Notes: a model not told the origin generated them from the letters alone. DNA of 64,000 nt from Streptomyces sp. AM 2-1-1 (GCF_029167645.1 NZ_CP119147.1:5288501-5352500); one strand, 5' to 3'. Positions 55,172-64,000 are shown, counted from the stretch's first letter. Numbers and translations: made by a program.

Positions 55172-56071
55172 TCAGCGCAGGGCGGCCCTGACGGCGCTCT
55201 CGACGGACGGGAAGGCGAAGGTGAAACCCGAGTCCAGCAGCTTGCGCGGCACCACCCGCTGACTGCCCAGCACGTCCTCCGCGAAGTCGCCCAGCGCGAG
55301 GCGGAGGGCCGGGGCGGGGGCCGTGAAGAGGGTGGGCCGGCGCAGCACCCGGCCCATCGCCGCCGTCACCTCGGCGTTGGTGACGGGCTCGGGCGCGGTC
55401 AGGTTCACCGGCCCCGACAGGTCGTCCGTGTCGAGCAGATGACGCAGGGCGGCGACCTGGTCGTGCAGGGAGATGAAGCTCCAGTACTGGCGGCCGTTGC
55501 CGAGCCGTCCGCCCAGCCCCGCCTTGAAGAGCGGGAAGAGCTTGCCCCAGGCACCGCCCTCCGCGGAGACGACCAGCCCGGTGCGCACGTGCACCGTCCG
55601 GACGCCGGCCTCCTCGGCGGGGGCCGTCGCGGCCTCCCACTCCTCGCAGACCGAGGGCAGGAAACCCTCGCCGGGCGGGGCGCTCTCGTCCACCGCGCGG
55701 TCACCGGTGTCACCGTAGTAGCCGATCGCGGAGCCTGCCAGGAGCACCTTCGGCGGGGTGTCCAGGGAGGCGAGGGCCTCCGCGACCGCGGCGGTACCCA
55801 GCACCCGGCTGTCCCGGATCTCCTTCTTGTACGCCTCGGTCCAGCGGTGATCGCCGACCCCCGCGCCCGCCAGGTGCACCACCGCGTCGCAGCCCACCAG
55901 TCCGGCCACGTCCACGTAACCGCGGCGCGGGTCCCACGAGACCTCGTCACCCGTCTTCGCGGGCCGGCGCACCAGTCGGCACACCTCGTGCCCGTCGGCC
56001 CGGAGCGAGCGCACCAGCGCCGCTCCGATGAGTCCGGTCGATCCGGTGACGGCGATACGCGAGCGCTCCAT
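55172..56071 (-). CDS. TIGR01777-family SDR epimerase (YfcH/SulA-like)
   Basis: A 299-residue extended short-chain dehydrogenase. GSTGLIGAALVRSLRADGHEV is the NAD(P)-binding loop; VVHLAGAGV, LLAGSAIGYYGDTGD with the active-site Tyr, and VRTGLVVSAEGG follow. The C-terminal DUF1731 part reads APALRLALGDFAEDVLGSQRVVPRKLLDSGF. The reaction is unknown for this family. The ATG at 56071 is favoured (AGGA about 9 nt upstream); an ATG at 56080 would add three residues. Divergent from the GNAT gene. Confidence 0.87.
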   Translation of the reverse strand: MERSRIAVTGSTGLIGAALVRSLRADGHEVCRLVRRPAKTGDEVSWDPRRGYVDVAGLVGCDAVVHLAGAGVGDHRWTEAYKKEIRDSRVLGTAAVAEALASLDTPPKVLLAGSAIGYYGDTGDRAVDESAPPGEGFLPSVCEEWEAATAPAEEAGVRTVHVRTGLVVSAEGGAWGKLFPLFKAGLGGRLGNGRQYWSFISLHDQVAALRHLLDTDDLSGPVNLTAPEPVTNAEVTAAMGRVLRRPTLFTAPAPALRLALGDFAEDVLGSQRVVPRKLLDSGFTFAFPSVESAVRAALR

Positions 56072-56133
56072 GGGGCTCATCCTGCCCCATGGGGCCGTCC
56101 GGACACGGCACCCCGCATGGCACAGTGGCGCCC

Positions 56134-56676
56134 ATGTCTGCGCTCCGCCTCCACTCCGTACGCCCCGCGCTCCCCTCCGACGAGACCGCGCTCGCGGAAC
56201 TCGACCGGGAGACCTGGTCCACCCTGCACGCCGTGACGCCCCGTCCGCAGCCGCCGTACCCGCCCTTCTTCGACGCACGACACTCGCCCCGCGACGTCCT
56301 CGTGGCGGAGACGGTGCCGGCGGCGTCCCCGCAGGAAGGGCCGTCGGGAGCGGCCCCCACCGTCGCCGGATACCTCCGCCTGGTCGCCCCGACCCCGCTC
56401 GCCTGCAACCAGCACGTCCGCCAGATACAGGGGCTCGCCGTCGCAGCCCGGGCGCGCGGGCTCGGCGTCGCACGGGCGCTGCTGCGCGCCTCGTTCGCCG
56501 AGGCGCGGCGCCAGGGCGCCAACCGGATCACCCTGCGCGTCCTCGGCCACAACGCGCCGGCCCGCGCGCTCTACGCCTCCGAGGAGTTCACCGTGGAGGG
56601 CGTGCTGCCGGGCGAGTTCTTCCTGAACGGGAGGTACGTCGACGACGTGCTCATGGGGCGCTCGCTCGCGCCCTGA
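56134..56676 (+). CDS. GNAT-family N-acetyltransferase
   Basis: A 180-residue acetyltransferase. The acetyl-CoA motif reads GLAVAARARGLGVARALLRASFAEARRQGA, in which QIQGLAV and the R/GLGVA loop are visible, followed by NRITLRVLGHNAPARALYASEEF and the C-terminal FTVEGVLPGEFFLNGRYVDD. Substrate unknown; the last motif is that of RimI/Rim-like and ribosomal or small-molecule N-acetyltransferases. It starts at ATG 56134 with a weak ribosome binding site and is convergent with the WYL-DUF4240 gene. Confidence 0.84.
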   Translation: MSALRLHSVRPALPSDETALAELDRETWSTLHAVTPRPQPPYPPFFDARHSPRDVLVAETVPAASPQEGPSGAAPTVAGYLRLVAPTPLACNQHVRQIQGLAVAARARGLGVARALLRASFAEARRQGANRITLRVLGHNAPARALYASEEFTVEGVLPGEFFLNGRYVDDVLMGRSLAP

Positions 56677-56703
56677 GCGAGCCGGTGACGCGGGCGGCGG
56701 CCC

Positions 56704-58278
56704 TCAGCGGCCGCCGAACCGCTCCCAGAGCGCGGGGAAGCGCGCCGCCAGGACCTCGTCGTCGTCGACCGGGAAGGGTTCACCCGCCGGTTCGCGGGTC
56801 TGCGGCGGCAGTCCCAGGTCCGGCGAGACGACACCGGTGAGCTGCTCGTACGCCTCGTCGGCCGCGAAACCCAACTCCTCGCCGTCCCCGTCGTCCTCGT
56901 CGTCGAAGTCGTCGAGGAGCCCGGCGAGGTCGTCCGGGTCGTGCAGCGCGCCCTCGAACACCTCCCGGCCCCGGCCGATCAGCCAGCACCGGAAGTCGTC
57001 GAAGGCGTCCTCCCCCGCGCCGCCGAGCAGCAGGGCGGCGGCGCCCCACAGGTCCCAGCGGTACGCGCGGTGGTAGCGGGCCTCGAAGTGCCGGGCGAAG
57101 TCGAGCACGGTCTCCGGATCCAGCCGTACCAACCGCTCCACGAGCAGCTCGGCGTGCTCCTCGGGGTCACCCCCGGCGGCCTCGCGGGTGCTGTCGATGA
57201 GCTCCCAGAACTCCGTCTCGTCCATCACGGGTACAGCATCGGCTGCCGCGGTGGCCGACGCACGCGCAGCCCTCCGACGGTAGAGGCCGCGCATCTGTTC
57301 GGCCGCGGCGCGGAAGCGGGTACGCAGGGCTCGCGGAGCCAGCACCTCCACCTCCGCGCCCAGGGCCAGCAGCTGTTCGTACGCCACCTCCGGCGACTCC
57401 ACCGGCAGGGTGAGCGTGCGCCACCCCTCGCCGTCCGGAGGGCCGGCGGCGGTGAGCGCCTCCTCGGCGGCGGCCCGGTCCACCAGGTGCGGGAGCCGCC
57501 GGACCCCCGCACCGGAGACCCGTACGGTCACCTCCGCGCGGAGCAGGGAACGGGCGAAGCGGGCGGCGTGCTCCGCCCAGAACCCCGCGAGGTCGAACGA
57601 GGGGTCCCGCCGAAACCGCTCCCCGTCCGGGTCGACCGAGACGAACCGGTCGACCCGGTACACCCGGTACGCCCGCGAGCCGGCAGGCCCGTCCCCGGCC
57701 GGCTCCCCGGGGTCCGCCACGCGCGCGCAGAGGTACCAGACACCCGCCTTCAGCACGAGCCCGTACGGCTGGAGGATCCGGTCCACCTCGTCGCCGCCCC
57801 GCCGGTGGCGGACCCGGACCGGGAGGTCGTCACGGACGGCCCCCGCGAGGGCGGGCAGCAGGGCGGGGGCGACCGGCTCGTGGAACCAGCCCGGGGCGTC
57901 CAGGTGGAAGCGCCGGGCCACCGTGTCGGGGGTGTCCCGCAGGGCGGGCGTCAGGGCGGCGGCCACCTTGAGGCGGGCGGCCGAGGCGGCGTCCTGGAGT
58001 CCGAGGTCGCGCAGGGCGGTGGGCAGACCCGAGAGGAAGAGCGCCTCGGCCTCGCCCCGGGCGAGGCCGGTGAGACGGGTGCGGTACCCGTCGACGAGGT
58101 GGTAGCCGCCCGTCCGGCCGCGCTCCGCGTACACCGGGACACCCGCCTCGGAGAGCGCGGCCGCGTCCCGGACGACGGTCCGCTCCGAGACCTCCAGTTC
58201 CGCCGCCAGTTCGGCGGCGGTCATCCCCGGGCGGGACTGGAGGAGCAGCACCATGGTGATCAGTCGGGCGGCGCGCAT
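56704..58278 (-). CDS. WYL-domain regulator fused to DUF4240
   Basis: A single 524-residue open frame. Residues 1-55 are an HTH_11 domain (RAARLITMVLLLQSRPGMTAAELA, then LEVSERTVVRDAAAL). Residues ~140-320 are the WYL ligand domain with its WCX extension (LVLKAGVWYLCARV). From about residue 348 the sequence MDETEFWELIDSTREAAGGD opens a DUF4240 domain running to about 445, followed by an acidic tail. No stop codon, and no ribosome binding site before the internal ATG, separates the two parts. As I recall, WYL regulators and DUF4240 proteins are usually separate genes. WYL proteins often sense nucleic acid or nucleotides and regulate defence or DNA-damage genes; the role of DUF4240 is unknown. 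Confidence 0.82.
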   Translation of the reverse strand: MRAARLITMVLLLQSRPGMTAAELAAELEVSERTVVRDAAALSEAGVPVYAERGRTGGYHLVDGYRTRLTGLARGEAEALFLSGLPTALRDLGLQDAASAARLKVAAALTPALRDTPDTVARRFHLDAPGWFHEPVAPALLPALAGAVRDDLPVRVRHRRGGDEVDRILQPYGLVLKAGVWYLCARVADPGEPAGDGPAGSRAYRVYRVDRFVSVDPDGERFRRDPSFDLAGFWAEHAARFARSLLRAEVTVRVSGAGVRRLPHLVDRAAAEEALTAAGPPDGEGWRTLTLPVESPEVAYEQLLALGAEVEVLAPRALRTRFRAAAEQMRGLYRRRAARASATAAADAVPVMDETEFWELIDSTREAAGGDPEEHAELLVERLVRLDPETVLDFARHFEARYHRAYRWDLWGAAALLLGGAGEDAFDDFRCWLIGRGREVFEGALHDPDDLAGLLDDFDDEDDGDGEELGFAADEAYEQLTGVVSPDLGLPPQTREPAGEPFPVDDDEVLAARFPALWERFGGR

Positions 58279-58345
58279 GGGCCCATTCTCGCCGACGACG
58301 CGGAGGTGCCCCGTACGCCGGATCACGCCGGATCCCCCCGCAGAA

Positions 58346-58383
58346 CGGTGTGGCCCCTCCGGAGAACCGGAGGGGCCACACCG
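58346..58383 (-). terminator. aceE terminator
   Basis: CGGTGTGGCCCCTCCGG, loop AGAA, CCGGAGGGGCCACACCG: a perfect 17-bp stem 28 nt beyond the aceE stop. Confidence 0.92.
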
Positions 58384-58410
58384 TTCAGGGCCGGGAATCA
58401 GGCGTACGGA

Positions 58411-61092
58411 TCAGATTCCGTAGCGCTCCCGGGCCTCCTTGACCGAGGAGGCCGGGACCTCGCCGCGCTTGGCGAGCTGGGCCAGGGCCGCGACGACGAC
58501 CGACTGCGCGTCGACACCGAAGTGGCGGCGGGCGGCGTCACGGGTGTCGGAGAGGCCGAAGCCGTCCGTGCCGAGCGAGGACCAGTCCTGCTCCACCCAC
58601 TGGCTGATCTGGTCCGGAACCTGCCGCATCCAGTCGCTGACCGCGAGCACCGGGCCGGGGGCACCGGCGAGCGCCTGCGTGACGTACGGCACCCGCTCCT
58701 CGCCCCGGAGCAGGGCCGCATCGGCGTCGAGCGCGTCGCGGCGCAGCTCGCCCCACGAGGTGGCGGACCACACGTCGGCGGTGACGCCCCAGTCGGCGGC
58801 CAGCAGTTCCTGGGCCTGGAGGGCCCAGTGGATGGCGGTGCCGGAGGCGAGCAGCTGCAGGCGCGGCGCGTCGGCCTTGGCCGGCGTGCCCTCCTTGAAG
58901 CGGTAGAGGCCCTTGATGATGCCCTCCTCGACGCCTTCCGGCATCGCGGGCTGGGGCTTCGGCTCGTTGTAGACCGTCAGGTAGTAGAAGACGTTGGAGT
59001 CCTCGCCGACGACGGGCTCGCCGTACATCCGGCGCAGACCCTCCTTGACGATCACCGCGATCTCGTACGCGAAGGCCGGGTCGTAGTTGAGCGACGCCGG
59101 GTTCGTGGCCGCGATCAGGTGCGAGTGGCCGTCCGCGTGCTGGAGACCCTCACCCGTCAGGGTCGTACGGCCGGCCGTGGCGCCCACGATGAAGCCCTTG
59201 CCGAGCTGGTCGGCGAGCTGCCACATCTGGTCGCCGGTCCGCTGCCAGCCGAACATCGAGTAGAAGATGTAGAACGGGATCATCGTCTCGCCGTGCGTCG
59301 CGTACGACGTGGACGCGGCGATGAAGTCCGCCATCGAACCGGCCTCGGTGATCCCCTCGTTGAGGATCTGGCCGTCCTTGGCTTCCTTGTAGTACATCAG
59401 CTGGTCGCGGTCGACCGGCTCGTACGTCTGGCCCAGCGGCGAGTAGATGCCGGCCGACGGGAAGAGCGATTCCATGCCGAAGGTGCGGGCCTCGTCGGGG
59501 ACGATCGGCACCCAGCGCTTGCCGGTCTCCTTGTCCCGCATCAGGTCCTTGGCGAGCCGGACGAAGGCCATGGTGGTGGCCATCTCCTGCTTGCCGGAAC
59601 CCTTCTTCAGCGCGGCGAACGCGCGCTCACCGGGCTGCGGCAGGGCTGCGGCGTGCACCCGGCGGGCGGGGGCGGGGCCACCGAGCGCCGCACGGCGCTC
59701 CTGGAGGTAGCGGACCTCGGGGGAGTCGGCGCCGGGGTGGCCGTAGGGCACCACACCGCTCTCGAAGGCGCTGTCCGGGATCGGGAGGCCGAGCAGCTCG
59801 CGCATGTCCTTGAACTCGTCCAGGGACAGCTTCTTCATCTGGTGGTTGGCGTTCTTGGACTCGAAGCCCTTGCCGAGCGTGAAGCCCTTCACCGTCTGGG
59901 CGAGGATCACGGTCGGGCCGCCCTGGTGCTCCAGGGCCGCCTTGTACGCCGCGTAGACCTTGCGGGCCTCGTGGCCGCCGCGCGAGGTGTAGAAACACTC
60001 GGCGATCTTCGCGTCGGTGAGCAGCTTCGCCAGCTCGGCGAGCGCGGGCTCGGCGCCGAAGAAGTGCTCACGGATGTAGGCGACGTCACGGGTGGCGTAC
60101 GTCTGGAACTGCGCGTCCGGGACCTCGCGGAGGCGGCGGACCAGCGCACCGGTGGTGTCGAGCTGGAACAGCTCGTCCCACGCGTTGCCCCAGAGCGTCT
60201 TGACGACGTTCCAGCCCGCCCCGCGGAAGGCGCCTTCCAGCTCCTGGACCACGCGGAAGTTCGCGCGGACCGGGCCGTCGAGGCGCTGCAGGTTGCAGTT
60301 GATGACGAAGGTCAGGTTGTCGAGACCTTCACGGGCGGCGAGCGCCAGGGCGGCCGTCGACTCGGGCTCGTCCATCTCGCCGTCGCCCAGGAAGGCCCAG
60401 ACGTGGCTGTTCGACGTGTCCTTGATGTTGCGGTTGGCCAGGTAGCGGTTGAAGCGCGCCTGGTAGATCGCCGACAGCGGGCCGAGGCCCATCGACACGG
60501 TGGGGAACTCCCACAGCCAGGGCAGCCGCCGCGGGTGCGGGTAGGACGGCAGGCCCTCGCCGCCCGCCTCCTGACGGAAGTGGTCGAGCTGCTGCTCGCT
60601 GAGGCGGCCGTCGAGGAAGGCGCGGGCGTAGATGCCGGGGGAGGCGTGGCCCTGGATGTAGAGCTGGTCGCCGGAGCCGTCCCCCTCCTTGCCGCGGAAG
60701 AAGTGGTTGAAGCCCGTCTCGTACAGCCAGGCCGCCGAGGCGAACGTGGCGATGTGGCCGCCGACGCCGTACTTCGCGCCGCGCGTCACCATGGCCGCCG
60801 CGTTCCAGCGGTTCCACGCAGTGATGCGGGACTCCATCTCCAAGTCGCCGTCGAACTCGGGCTCGGCGGCGGTCGGGATGGAGTTGACGTAGTCGGTCTC
60901 CAGCAGCTTGGGCAGCGCGAGACCGGCGCCCTCGGCGTGCTCGAGCGAACGCCTCATCAGGTACGCGGCGCGATGCGGCCCCGCGGCCTTGGTCACGGCG
61001 TCCAGAGAGGCCGCCCATTCGGCGGTCTCTTCGGGGTCGCGGTCCGGGAACTGGTCGAGTTCGCTCGGACGCTTTCCTACGGGGTCGGTCAT
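58411..61092 (-). CDS. aceE: Pyruvate dehydrogenase E1 (homodimeric AceE)
   Basis: An 893-residue thiamine-diphosphate enzyme that decarboxylates pyruvate and passes the acetyl group to the lipoyl domains of E2. The TPP/magnesium motif reads [20 protein letters not shown], followed by [32 protein letters not shown] carries the conserved Glu of the second subdomain. Length fits the E. coli type E1 used by actinobacteria. The ATG at 61092 has GGAAGG 9 nt upstream. The palindrome at 61188-61204 lies in its promoter region, and the FCD GntR gene is directly upstream on the same strand, so control by that regulator is likely. Ends at a perfect terminator. Confidence 0.96.
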   Translation of the reverse strand: MTDPVGKRPSELDQFPDRDPEETAEWAASLDAVTKAAGPHRAAYLMRRSLEHAEGAGLALPKLLETDYVNSIPTAAEPEFDGDLEMESRITAWNRWNAAAMVTRGAKYGVGGHIATFASAAWLYETGFNHFFRGKEGDGSGDQLYIQGHASPGIYARAFLDGRLSEQQLDHFRQEAGGEGLPSYPHPRRLPWLWEFPTVSMGLGPLSAIYQARFNRYLANRNIKDTSNSHVWAFLGDGEMDEPESTAALALAAREGLDNLTFVINCNLQRLDGPVRANFRVVQELEGAFRGAGWNVVKTLWGNAWDELFQLDTTGALVRRLREVPDAQFQTYATRDVAYIREHFFGAEPALAELAKLLTDAKIAECFYTSRGGHEARKVYAAYKAALEHQGGPTVILAQTVKGFTLGKGFESKNANHQMKKLSLDEFKDMRELLGLPIPDSAFESGVVPYGHPGADSPEVRYLQERRAALGGPAPARRVHAAALPQPGERAFAALKKGSGKQEMATTMAFVRLAKDLMRDKETGKRWVPIVPDEARTFGMESLFPSAGIYSPLGQTYEPVDRDQLMYYKEAKDGQILNEGITEAGSMADFIAASTSYATHGETMIPFYIFYSMFGWQRTGDQMWQLADQLGKGFIVGATAGRTTLTGEGLQHADGHSHLIAATNPASLNYDPAFAYEIAVIVKEGLRRMYGEPVVGEDSNVFYYLTVYNEPKPQPAMPEGVEEGIIKGLYRFKEGTPAKADAPRLQLLASGTAIHWALQAQELLAADWGVTADVWSATSWGELRRDALDADAALLRGEERVPYVTQALAGAPGPVLAVSDWMRQVPDQISQWVEQDWSSLGTDGFGLSDTRDAARRHFGVDAQSVVVAALAQLAKRGEVPASSVKEARERYGI

Positions 61093-61187
61093 GATCGCCG
61101 CCTTCCGGAGTGGGAGGGGGTGGAGAAGTCCCTGGCTGGCAGGACAGGGCGACGGGCCGGGTAGGCCCGCGGAGAACTGTAAATCCC

Positions 61188-61204
61188 TGATCGATGATCG
61201 ATCA
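61188..61204 (-). promoter_or_regulatory. Palindromic operator candidate before aceE
   Basis: TGATCGAT-G-ATCGATCA, a perfect inverted repeat with one central base, about 96-112 nt before the aceE ATG. Dyads of this size and AT/GC pattern are typical for FadR/FCD-type GntR regulators. The remaining 61205-61424 contains only a small hairpin CCCGCC-CGA-GGCGGG (61396-61410), a possible terminator of the GntR gene. Confidence 0.6.
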
Positions 61205-61424
61205 AAGGGTTGAGGGTAAAACTTCTCGATATGGAGAAAAATGGCATGGGGTGCCGCCGAACGGGGCACGGAGTGACGGGATCAAGAGGGTGAAAACGGT
61301 CACCGAATGCTCGAACGAGCGAAGCCGGTTACCGATGGGAAATCCGGCGGCAACGGTGACGTGAGAAAGAAGGGCCACCCGCCGGGTCGGCGCACCCCGC
61401 CCGAGGCGGGTAGGAGCGCGGCCC

Positions 61425-62048
61425 TCAGGCGCGCGGCGCGCAGCCCAGCACGTGCGCCTTGACCAGCGGGCCGATCTGCGGGTCCTGCCGCGTGAACGCG
61501 TCGATGAGCGCCTCGTGCTCCTCCGCGTACGACTTCTGGACCGTGCCCAGCCACCGGATCGACAGGGCCGTGAACACCTCGATGCCCAGCCCTTCCCAGG
61601 TGTGCAGCAGCACGGCGTTGCCGGCCGCCCGCACCAGCTCCCGGTGGAAGCCCACCGTGTGCCGCACCTGCGCCTCTCCGTCGGCCGCCCGGTCTGCCTC
61701 GTAGAGGGCCGTCACGTGCGGCTGGAGGGCCGAGCAGTCGCTGCCGAGGGCGGTGGCCGCCAGCTCCGCCGCGATCTGCTCCAGACCGGCGCGCACCGGA
61801 TAGCTCTCCTCCAGGTCCGCGGCGGTGAGGTTGCGGACCCGGACGCCCTTGTTGGGCGCCGACTCGATCAGCCGCAGCGTCTCCAGCTCGCGCAGCGCCT
61901 CGCGCACCGGCGTCTGACTGACCTCCAGCTCGGTGGCGATCCGCCGCTCCACGATGCGCTCACCCGGCTTCCAGCGCCCGCTGACGATCCCGTCCACGAT
62001 GTGCTCGCGGATCTGTTCGCGCAGCGAGTGGACGACGGGCGGGGTCAT
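61425..62048 (-). CDS. GntR family regulator, FCD (FadR) subfamily
   Basis: A 207-residue regulator. The N-terminal winged helix covers about residues 5-72 (LREQIREHIVDGIVSGRWKPGE, then LEVSQTPVREALRELETLRLIE). The FCD ligand domain has the helices YPVRAGLEQIAAEL, HTVGFHRELVRAAGN and EEHEALIDAF, with His/Asp residues suited to metal-assisted binding of a small carboxylic acid. AAGGAG is 8 nt from the ATG. Located between the E2 gene and aceE on the same strand, it is a candidate regulator of pyruvate dehydrogenase, analogous in place to PdhR. Its own promoter holds TGTCTAGACA. Confidence 0.88.
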   Translation of the reverse strand: MTPPVVHSLREQIREHIVDGIVSGRWKPGERIVERRIATELEVSQTPVREALRELETLRLIESAPNKGVRVRNLTAADLEESYPVRAGLEQIAAELAATALGSDCSALQPHVTALYEADRAADGEAQVRHTVGFHRELVRAAGNAVLLHTWEGLGIEVFTALSIRWLGTVQKSYAEEHEALIDAFTRQDPQIGPLVKAHVLGCAPRA

Positions 62049-62110
62049 GAGGTGCTCCTTCGGGCGAACCGGTGCCGACTGCGACCGGCCACGGCCGCCG
62101 AGCGCCGTGG

Positions 62111-62120
62111 TGTCTAGACA
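62111..62120 (-). promoter_or_regulatory. Palindrome in the GntR gene promoter
   Basis: TGTCTAGACA, a perfect 10-bp palindrome overlapping a possible -10 (TATTGT), 63-72 nt before the GntR start. A likely autoregulation site, with a different sequence from the aceE dyad. Confidence 0.5.
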
Positions 62121-62126
62121 ATACGG

Positions 62127-62166
62127 CGGCGCCCCCGCCCGGGAGGTGGTCCGGACGGGGGCGCCG
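62127..62166 (-). terminator. E2 gene terminator
   Basis: CGGCGCCCCCG and CGGGGGCGCCG, with an 18-nt loop that itself contains CCGGGAGG, 28 nt after the E2 stop codon. Confidence 0.82.
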
Positions 62167-62194
62167 CTGGTGAGGCTCGTTACAGCAGGATCGT

Positions 62195-64000
62195 TCAGAG
62201 GCCGAGCTCGACCTCGAACTCACCGGCCTCCAGGATCGCCTTGACCGAGGTCAGGTAACGGGCGGCGTCCGCGCCGTCCACCAGACGGTGGTCGTAGGAG
62301 AGCGAGAGGTACGTCATGTCACGGATGCCGATGACGGTGCCCTCGGCGGTCTCGATGACGGCCGGACGCTTCACCGTGGCACCGATGCCCAGGATGGCGG
62401 CCTGGTTCGGCGGCACGATGACGGTGTCGAAGAGCGCACCGCGCGAGCCGGTGTTGCTGATGGTGAAGGTGGCACCCGACATGTCGTCCGGGGTGAGGCC
62501 GCCACCGCGGGCCTTGCCGGCCAGCTCGGCGGTCTTCTTCGAGATGCCGGCGATGTTCAGGTCGCCCGCACCCTTGATGACCGGGGTCATCAGACCCTTC
62601 TCGGCGTCCACGGCGATGCCGATGTTCTCCGAGTCGAAGTACGTGATGGTGCCTTCGCCCTCGTTGATCCGGGCGTTGACGACCGGGTGGGCCTTCAGCG
62701 CCTGGGCCGCCGCCTTCACGAAGAACGGCATCGGGGAGAGCTTGACGCCCTCGCGGGCGGCGAACGCGGCCTTCGCCTGGTTGCGCAGCTTCATCAGCTT
62801 GGTGATGTCGACCTCGATGACCGAGGTCAGCTGGGCCTGCGAGTGCAGCGCCTTCATCATGTTCTCGCCGATGACCTTGCGCATGCGGGTCATCTTGACG
62901 GTCTGACCGCGCAGCGGCGAGGCCTCCAGCTTCGGAGCCTGGGAAGCGGCCGGAGCGGCGGCGGGAGCCGGAGCCGCAGCGGCGGCCTTGGCGGCCTCCG
63001 CGGCGGCGATGACGTCCTGCTTGCGGATTCGGCCACCGACGCCGGTGCCCTTCACCGCGCCCAGGTCGACGCTGTTCTCCGTAGCGAGCTTGCGGACCAG
63101 CGGCGTGACGTACGCGCCCTCGTCACCGGAGGCCGCGGCCGGGGTGACCGGAGCCGGAGCGGCGGGAGCCGGAGCGGGGGCGGCGGGAGCCTGCGCGGCG
63201 GGGGCCGGAGCGGCAGCGGGAGCCGGGGCGGCCGGGGCCGGAGCAGGGGCGGCCGGGGCAGGGGCGGCCGGCGCCGGGGCCGGAGCAGGGGCAGCCGGGG
63301 CCGGAGCGGCCTGGGCCGGAGCCGGGGCAGCGGGGGCCGGAGCGGCGGCCGGAGCCGCGCCCTTGGCACCGATGACGGCGAGCTTGGCGCCGACCTCGGC
63401 GGTCTCGTCCTCGGCGACGACGATCTCCAGCAGCACGCCGGAGACCGGGGCCGGGATCTCGGTGTCGACCTTGTCCGTGGAGACCTCGAGCAGGGGCTCG
63501 TCCTCCGTGACCTCCTCGCCGACCTCCTTCAGCCAGCGGGTGACGGTGCCCTCGGTGACGCTCTCGCCGAGCGCCGGGAGGGTCACGTCGGTGCCCTCGG
63601 CGGAGGTCGCGCCGGCGGTGTCCTCGGCGGTCGGGGCCGGGGCGGGAGCCTCGGTCTCGGTCGACGGGGCGGTGGGCGCCTCGGTGGCGGGCTCGGCGGC
63701 CGGAGCCTCGGCCTCGGCCGGAGCCTCGGCCTCGGCCGGGGCAGCGGCCTCGGCCGGGGCGGAGGCCTCGGCCGGGGCGGAGGCCTCGGCCGGGGCGCCG
63801 GAGCCGTCGTCGATGACGGCCAGCTCGGCGCCGACCTCGACGGTCTCGTCCTCGGCGACCTTGATGGAGGCCAGGACGCCGGAGACGGGGGAGGGGATCT
63901 CGGTGTCGACCTTGTCGGTCGAGACCTCCAGCAACGGCTCGTCAGCCTCGACGCGCTCGCCCTCGGCCTTCAGCCAACGGGTGACAGTGCCCTCGGTGAC
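62195..64000 (-). CDS. Dihydrolipoamide acyltransferase (E2), N-terminus beyond window
   Basis: At least 602 residues of the E2 of 2-oxo acid dehydrogenase complexes. Two lipoyl domains are visible (each with EVSTDKVDTEIP, the Lys being lipoylated). They are joined by an Ala/Glu/Pro-rich linker and followed by a very long Pro/Ala linker (about 130 residues). The peripheral-subunit-binding domain reads YVTPLVRKLATENSVDLGAV, and the catalytic domain ends with SLSYDHRLVDGADAARYL (the HxxxDG site). This is the sucB/aceF-type multi-lipoyl E2 that in actinobacteria serves pyruvate and possibly 2-oxoglutarate dehydrogenase. The beginning of the first lipoyl domain lies past the right edge. Lipoylated by LipB/LipA. 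Ends with a terminator, so the GntR gene is transcribed separately. Confidence 0.93.
   Translation of the reverse strand, partial: VTEGTVTRWLKAEGERVEADEPLLEVSTDKVDTEIPSPVSGVLASIKVAEDETVEVGAELAVIDDGSGAPAEASAPAEASAPAEAAAPAEAEAPAEAEAPAAEPATEAPTAPSTETEAPAPAPTAEDTAGATSAEGTDVTLPALGESVTEGTVTRWLKEVGEEVTEDEPLLEVSTDKVDTEIPAPVSGVLLEIVVAEDETAEVGAKLAVIGAKGAAPAAAPAPAAPAPAQAAPAPAAPAPAPAPAAPAPAAPAPAPAAPAPAAAPAPAAQAPAAPAPAPAAPAPVTPAAASGDEGAYVTPLVRKLATENSVDLGAVKGTGVGGRIRKQDVIAAAEAAKAAAAAPAPAAAPAASQAPKLEASPLRGQTVKMTRMRKVIGENMMKALHSQAQLTSVIEVDITKLMKLRNQAKAAFAAREGVKLSPMPFFVKAAAQALKAHPVVNARINEGEGTITYFDSENIGIAVDAEKGLMTPVIKGAGDLNIAGISKKTAELAGKARGGGLTPDDMSGATFTISNTGSRGALFDTVIVPPNQAAILGIGATVKRPAVIETAEGTVIGIRDMTYLSLSYDHRLVDGADAARYLTSVKAILEAGEFEVELGL

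Noticed and set aside
56941..61164. A 1400-codon open frame on the plus strand opposite aceE and the WYL gene
   Set aside because: Antisense shadow of high-GC coding sequence: composition is Gly/Arg/Val-rich, no ribosome binding site, and the minus-strand genes are well supported.
62930..63800. Tandem repeats that could suggest a CRISPR or satellite
   Set aside because: They are in frame and encode the Ala/Pro linkers of the E2 protein.

Overview
High-GC actinobacterial chromosome, almost certainly Streptomyces. Third codon positions are overwhelmingly G/C, purine-rich ribosome binding sites sit before ATG/GTG starts, and the gene order glnA2 - glnE - malR/malEFG/aglA - glnII - glnA - lipA/lipB - aceE - E2 matches, from memory, the core-chromosome block SCO2241 to SCO2181 of S. 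coelicolor read in the opposite order. No tRNA, rRNA, CRISPR, phage module or biosynthetic cluster was seen. All assignments come from reading the translations and nucleotide motifs by eye.

Layout. 1-3.5 kb (minus): partial nadE, a CBS-domain protein, and a coupled DUF3105/DUF305 pair of secreted or membrane proteins. 3.8-6.7 kb (plus): the GS-like enzyme glnA2, whose last ~24 codons and terminator reappear about 1.46 kb downstream as a decayed copy, with an orphan secreted protein between the two. 6.9-11.9 kb: a lipoprotein, a YrdB membrane protein, a TetR/MFS efflux pair and a PrmC-like methyltransferase. 12.0-16.1 kb: glnE, the GS adenylyltransferase, convergent with a PAP2 membrane enzyme. 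16.2-31.3 kb: a complete maltodextrin/starch region made of LacI repressor malR, divergent malEFG, aglA, a second MalR-like LacI gene overlapping aglA by GTGA, a CBM20 alpha-amylase and a 1770-residue bifunctional amylase-pullulanase. CTTGC-type operators lie in front of malE and the amylase. 31.5-40.2 kb: a STAND ATPase, a small tautomerase, TetR, a ferredoxin-type reductase with a di-iron-like hydrolase, DUF4180, a two-component pair and an orphan OmpR-type DNA-binding protein. 40.8-47.5 kb: glnII and glnA, each behind a four-site GlnR box with exact 6-nt spacing. 47.6-58.3 kb: RDD, DUF4191, a small gene with a GlnR-like box, lipA, lipB, an NsdA-like regulator, an FAD oxidoreductase, an SDR, a GNAT and a WYL regulator fused to DUF4240. 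58.4-64 kb (minus): aceE, an FCD-type GntR regulator and a partial E2 acyltransferase.

How the genes work together. Extracellular amylase and amylase-pullulanase would cut starch, MalEFG would import maltodextrins (no ATPase gene is present in the window, so a shared one elsewhere must be used), and AglA would release glucose. One or both LacI proteins probably control the operators. Nitrogen assimilation is represented by GSI (glnA), GSII (glnII), GlnE acting on GSI, and a GS-like enzyme without the adenylylation tyrosine (glnA2). Lipoate made by LipB/LipA would modify the two lipoyl domains of the E2 protein that works with AceE.

I do not see a clearly new multi-gene system. The features most worth following are the duplicated glnA2 tail around an orphan secreted gene, the paired MalR paralogs, the WYL-DUF4240 fusion, the GlnR-like box before the 69-residue gene, and the two different palindromes around the GntR gene next to aceE.
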